Below are positions 60,869-64,000 of a stretch of 64,000 bases of DNA, piece by piece. The notes beneath the pieces are model-generated. The model was not told the origin of the DNA, made no database searches, and saw nothing but the letters and a program-made list of their open reading frames with translations. This stretch comes from Gp6-AA40 sp035293405 (lineage in GTDB: Bacteria > Acidobacteriota > Vicinamibacteria > Vicinamibacterales > UBA2999): the NCBI GenBank assembly GCA_035293405.1, contig DATDOE010000065.1:1-64000 (forward strand). The letters run 5' to 3'. Both the position numbers and the translations under genes were made by a program. The first letter of the stretch is position 1; each line of letters begins with the position of its first letter.

Positions 60869-63346
60869 TCATTCCATCCTTAGCGCGACCAGCGGATCGA
60901 TACGCGCTGCGCGCCGCGCCGGAATGTAGGCGGCCAGTAGCGTGACCGCGACGAGCATCGACACGACGAGGAGATACGTGACGACGTCGACGCCGCCGGC
61001 GCTCGGGAAGACCGCGCGCAGCAGACCGCCCGTGGCCACGCTGCCCACCACGCCGATCGCGACACCGCAGGCCGCCAGCAGAAGCCCGTGCCGAAGGACC
61101 ATCCGCAGCACCGAGCCTGGGCGGGCACCGACGGCCATGCGAATGCCGATCTCCCTCGTCCGCCGCGCGACCGAATAGGCCACCAGGCCGTACAAGCCCA
61201 CCATCGCCAGAGTGAGCCCCATCAACCCCATACCGCCGGTGACGCCGATGATCGTGCTCACGATGCCGACGGCGTTGCCGTAGTAGAACTCCTCCATTGT
61301 CCGCATGCCGGTGATGGGCATGTTCGGGTCGATCGATCGAACGATCTCGCGCAAGGGGGCCGCGAGCGCGGCGGCATCGCCACTCGCCGCGACGAGCAAC
61401 GTGCTGCGAGTGCCCAGGTCCTGTCGCTGGGGCAGATACATCCAGGGCGTTGGCGCCTCTCCGATCCAGTTGTTCTTGTTGTCCGCCGTCACGCCGACCA
61501 CTTCGGCCCACGGTCTCCCATCGCGATCGGGAAGGCGAACCCGCCGGCCAATCGGATCCAGGTTGGGCCAGTAGCGCGTGGCCATGGCCTGGTTGACGAG
61601 CACCACGAGCGGTGTGTCGGCGGTGTCCGCTGACGTGAAGGCGCGGCCGCCGACGATGGGGATGTCCATCGTGTCGAGATAGCCCTCGTCGATGCGGGCC
61701 GAGAGAACGGTGAGGCTCTCGGTGCCCTGTGGCAACTGATAACCCTCAGGGATGATCGTCACGGGGTTGCGAGTGTCCTGGTTCAACGGCATGACCGACG
61801 TCATGCCGACCGACGTCACGCCGGAAATCGACTGCGCGCGCTCCTTGAGGAGGCGGTAGAAGGCCTCGGTTCGCGGGCGGTCGTACCGTGCCAGCCTCGG
61901 CTCGAAGCCGACGAGGATCATGCGGGCCGTGCGGAATCCGGGTTCGCGCAACTCCGCCTGGAACGCTCGCGAGAGAAACACGGTGACGGTGAGGAGCATC
62001 AACGCCAGCGCGACCTGCCCGGCCACCAAGCCGTTGCGGCCCCACAGACGTGACGATCGGCCGACGTTGCCGCCCCCCGCACGCAGGGTACCGGACAGGC
62101 TGGTCGTACGGGTCGCACGCCACGCCGGGACGAGGCTCGACAGAAGCACGCTGGCGGCGGCGAGCGCAAGGCCGACAGCGATGGCCCGCCGATCGAGCTC
62201 GAACGTCAGGCGGACACCGATATCACTCACGATCGGCATCTGGCTGAAGAACCGGACCACGCCGGAGCCGATCGCCAGGCCGAGGGCACCACCGGCCACT
62301 GCGAGCAGACCGCTCTCCGTGAGCAACTGGCGAGTGACCCGAAAGCGACCGCCGCCGATGGCGAGACGCAGCGCGATCTCCCGCTCACGTGCGGGTGCAC
62401 GGCTCATCAAGAGGCCGGCGACGTTGGCGCACGCCACCAGCAGCACGACAAACGCCAGCGTCATGAGCATGAACGCGGCGGGCGCCGACGCGCCTCTCTC
62501 CTCGATCCGGGCGTCGAAGTCACGCCTGACGAGCAGCCCGTAGTTGCGGTTCGTGTCCGGGTAGGTCTGTTCCAGCGAGCGGGCGATGAGCGACGCCTCC
62601 TGTCGCACTTGATCGAGAGAGACGCCAGGCTTGAGACGCCCTTTCACATTCAAGATGCGAGCCTCGCGTCGTTCAAGCACGCCCGGCTGGGCGCCGGCCA
62701 GCGCGGGAGAGATCGATACGGGCACGTAGTAGGCGGGAGGCAAAGCGAGGTTCACGCCGGCGAAGGTGGACGGCGCGACGCCGATCACGGTGAAGTCCAG
62801 ACCGCCGACGCGAACGCGCCGTTCGAGAATCCCCGGATCGGCGCCGAACTGCTCGGTCCACGTGTCGTAGGCGAGCACCATCACCGTGTCGCGTCCGGGC
62901 ACGCGATCTTCGTCGGGCAGGAAGAAGCGTCCGAGCGCCGGCTGGAGCTCGAGCACGTCGAAGAAGTTCCCGCTGACAACGAGACCGAGCTTGCTCTGTG
63001 CCGGCTGGTCCGGACGGTCGGCGAAGCTGGTGACGATGGTGCCATAGGCGAGGAGGCCCTTGAAGCTCTGCGCGCGATCGCGCAGATCGACGAAATCAGG
63101 ATAGGACACCTGAGTGTTGGGGATGAAGCTGGCACTGACGCGAGGTGAGGTGGCGGTGACGGCCACGATCTCGCCCGAGCGAGGCACCGTCAACGGACGC
63201 AGGACCAGACCGTCGGCGACGCTGAACATGGCCGCGTTGGCGCCCACCCCGAGAGCGATTGAGATCACCGCCACGAGGGTGAAGCCCGGATTCTTCACGA
63301 GCATCCGGACACCGTGTTTCACGTCCTGCCAAATCGTGTCAATCAT
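60869..63346 (-). CDS. ADOP-type MacB/FtsX-like orphan permease
   Basis: An 825-residue permease starting MIDTIWQDVKHGVRMLVKNP, with a first helix (FTLVAVISIALGVGANAAMF), a periplasmic core, helix group (LVACANVAGLLMSRAPARER), a second core with DLGTRSTLLVAASGDAAAL, and C-terminal helices ending IPARRAARIDPLVALRME. Its C-terminal 160 residues are very similar to those of the partial permease at 63495-64000, so the two are tandem duplicates. ATG 63346 has no Shine-Dalgarno and abuts a heptad array. The export substrate is unknown. Confidence 0.86.
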   Translation of the reverse strand: MIDTIWQDVKHGVRMLVKNPGFTLVAVISIALGVGANAAMFSVADGLVLRPLTVPRSGEIVAVTATSPRVSASFIPNTQVSYPDFVDLRDRAQSFKGLLAYGTIVTSFADRPDQPAQSKLGLVVSGNFFDVLELQPALGRFFLPDEDRVPGRDTVMVLAYDTWTEQFGADPGILERRVRVGGLDFTVIGVAPSTFAGVNLALPPAYYVPVSISPALAGAQPGVLERREARILNVKGRLKPGVSLDQVRQEASLIARSLEQTYPDTNRNYGLLVRRDFDARIEERGASAPAAFMLMTLAFVVLLVACANVAGLLMSRAPAREREIALRLAIGGGRFRVTRQLLTESGLLAVAGGALGLAIGSGVVRFFSQMPIVSDIGVRLTFELDRRAIAVGLALAAASVLLSSLVPAWRATRTTSLSGTLRAGGGNVGRSSRLWGRNGLVAGQVALALMLLTVTVFLSRAFQAELREPGFRTARMILVGFEPRLARYDRPRTEAFYRLLKERAQSISGVTSVGMTSVMPLNQDTRNPVTIIPEGYQLPQGTESLTVLSARIDEGYLDTMDIPIVGGRAFTSADTADTPLVVLVNQAMATRYWPNLDPIGRRVRLPDRDGRPWAEVVGVTADNKNNWIGEAPTPWMYLPQRQDLGTRSTLLVAASGDAAALAAPLREIVRSIDPNMPITGMRTMEEFYYGNAVGIVSTIIGVTGGMGLMGLTLAMVGLYGLVAYSVARRTREIGIRMAVGARPGSVLRMVLRHGLLLAACGVAIGVVGSVATGGLLRAVFPSAGGVDVVTYLLVVSMLVAVTLLAAYIPARRAARIDPLVALRME

Positions 63347-63493
63347 TGGTGACTTTCGATTTCTGATCCGCGATTGGTTTGCGATTGGTGACTGGAGATC
63401 GACGATCTATTGGTGAGTCGGAGAGTCTCGGGAATCGCGAATCAGCGATCGCCGATCACCAACGATTCACCAATCACCCATCACGAATCCATA
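63347..63493. repeat. Long heptad array (ATTGGTGA family), inverted halves
   Basis: Units GATTGGT, GATTGGT, GACTGGA and relatives (63347-63425) are followed by reverse complements (AACGATTCACCAATCACCC, 63458-63490). The array fills the whole gap between two tandem permease genes, touching the start codon of one and the stop codon of the other. Confidence 0.8.
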
Positions 63494-63494
63494 A

Positions 63495-64000
63495 TCATTC
63501 GGTCCTCAAGGCGACCATCGGATTGGTTCGCGCCGCCCGCCGTGCTGGCAGGTACGCGGCCAGGAGCGTGACGGCAACAAGTGTCGGCACGACGAACAAG
63601 TAAGTGACGACGCTCACGCCGCCTTCACCCGGGAAGACCGCTCGGAGCAACCCTCCAGTCGCGACGCTTCCTGCCACGCCGAGGGCGATCCCCCATACGG
63701 CCAGGATGAGCCCCTGTCGCAGAACCATTCGGAGCACTGAGCCTGGTGCGGCGCCGACCGCCATACGAATGCCGATCTCGCGTGTGCGGCGGCTCGCCGT
63801 GTACGCGACCAGTCCGTACAAGCCGACCATCGACAGGACGAGCCCCATCAGTCCCATGCCGTTCACACTTCCGGCGATCAACCGAGTGGTGTGCACCGCT
63901 CGTGAGAAATAGAAATCCTCCATCGTCCTCACGCCGAAGACCGGCATGTTCGGGTCGATGGCGCGAACGGCGTCGCGCAGTGGTCCCACCATCGCGGTCG
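63495..64000 (-). CDS. ADOP-type permease, C-terminal part (runs off the window)
   Basis: The visible part encodes about 168 residues of a permease C-terminus: the end of the second periplasmic core (AVRAIDPNMPVFGVRTMEDF), three membrane helices (MGLMGLVLSMVGLYGLVAY; LILAVWGIALGVAGSVATGG; VVTYLFVVPTLVAVTLLAAY) and the ending LPARRAARTNPMVALRTE. It is the closest relative of the permease at 60869. The N-terminal part lies outside the window. Confidence 0.85.
   Translation of the reverse strand, partial: TAMVGPLRDAVRAIDPNMPVFGVRTMEDFYFSRAVHTTRLIAGSVNGMGLMGLVLSMVGLYGLVAYTASRRTREIGIRMAVGAAPGSVLRMVLRQGLILAVWGIALGVAGSVATGGLLRAVFPGEGGVSVVTYLFVVPTLVAVTLLAAYLPARRAARTNPMVALRTE

Overview
The window comes from a high-GC Gram-negative bacterium, most likely an Acidobacteriota of the Vicinamibacteria type. 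The evidence is six large MacB/FtsX-like permeases of the ADOP type (acidobacterial duplicated orphan permeases), secreted carboxypeptidase-regulatory-like and PQQ-propeller proteins, ankyrin proteins with a typical N-terminal extension, and dense intergenic repeats. This assignment is inference; no rRNA gene or intact tRNA gene is present.

Region 1 (1-24,341) is accessory DNA. The left edge is the start of an IS3-family element (minus strand) abutting the C-terminal stump of an AAA/SMC-like ATPase, followed by a broken Vsr-type endonuclease. Then come two very large genes: a fused TcB-TcC (1919-9631) and a TcA (9642-18701), a complete Tc toxin complex in one transcription unit. Downstream is a decayed zone (18,702-24,280): an AraC-like relic, a twice-frameshifted helical protein, a DUF1186/SEC-C pseudogene with an internal deletion, one or two hypothetical genes, and a toxin-antitoxin pair with a frameshifted RelE/ParE toxin. 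A 61-bp direct repeat (1299-1359 and 24281-24341, 2 mismatches) brackets this block. It is the 3' half of a tRNA-Asn(GTT) with a 31-nt hairpin inserted between T-stem and T-loop, so the block may be a genomic island with Tc toxin cargo, although no integrase lies between the repeats.

Region 2 (24,384-36,663) looks chromosomal: a flavodoxin, an AsmA-like protein, a TPR lipoprotein, a four-helix-bundle (S23/IVP) protein, a secreted carboxypeptidase-regulatory-like protein, a DUF3810 membrane protein, Sua5/TsaC, polyphosphate:AMP phosphotransferase, and an NtrX/NtrY-like response regulator and kinase.

Region 3 (36,875-64,000) is rich in transport and ankyrin genes: an ABC exporter (ATPase plus ADOP-like permease), a large ankyrin protein, a TRAP operon (TatT, DctP, fused DctQM), two orphan permeases, a truncated HNH nuclease joined to a truncated nucleotidyltransferase, an ECF sigma factor fused to ankyrin repeats followed by a second ankyrin protein, a PQQ-propeller protein, a small outer-membrane-type protein, and three more orphan permeases, the last running off the right edge.

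From 28 kb onward many gene boundaries carry arrays with a 7-bp period, in at least four unrelated sequence families. They are often arranged as inverted halves between convergent genes, and several sit directly against permease start or stop codons. A 12-bp-period array and two pairs of REP-like palindromes also occur.
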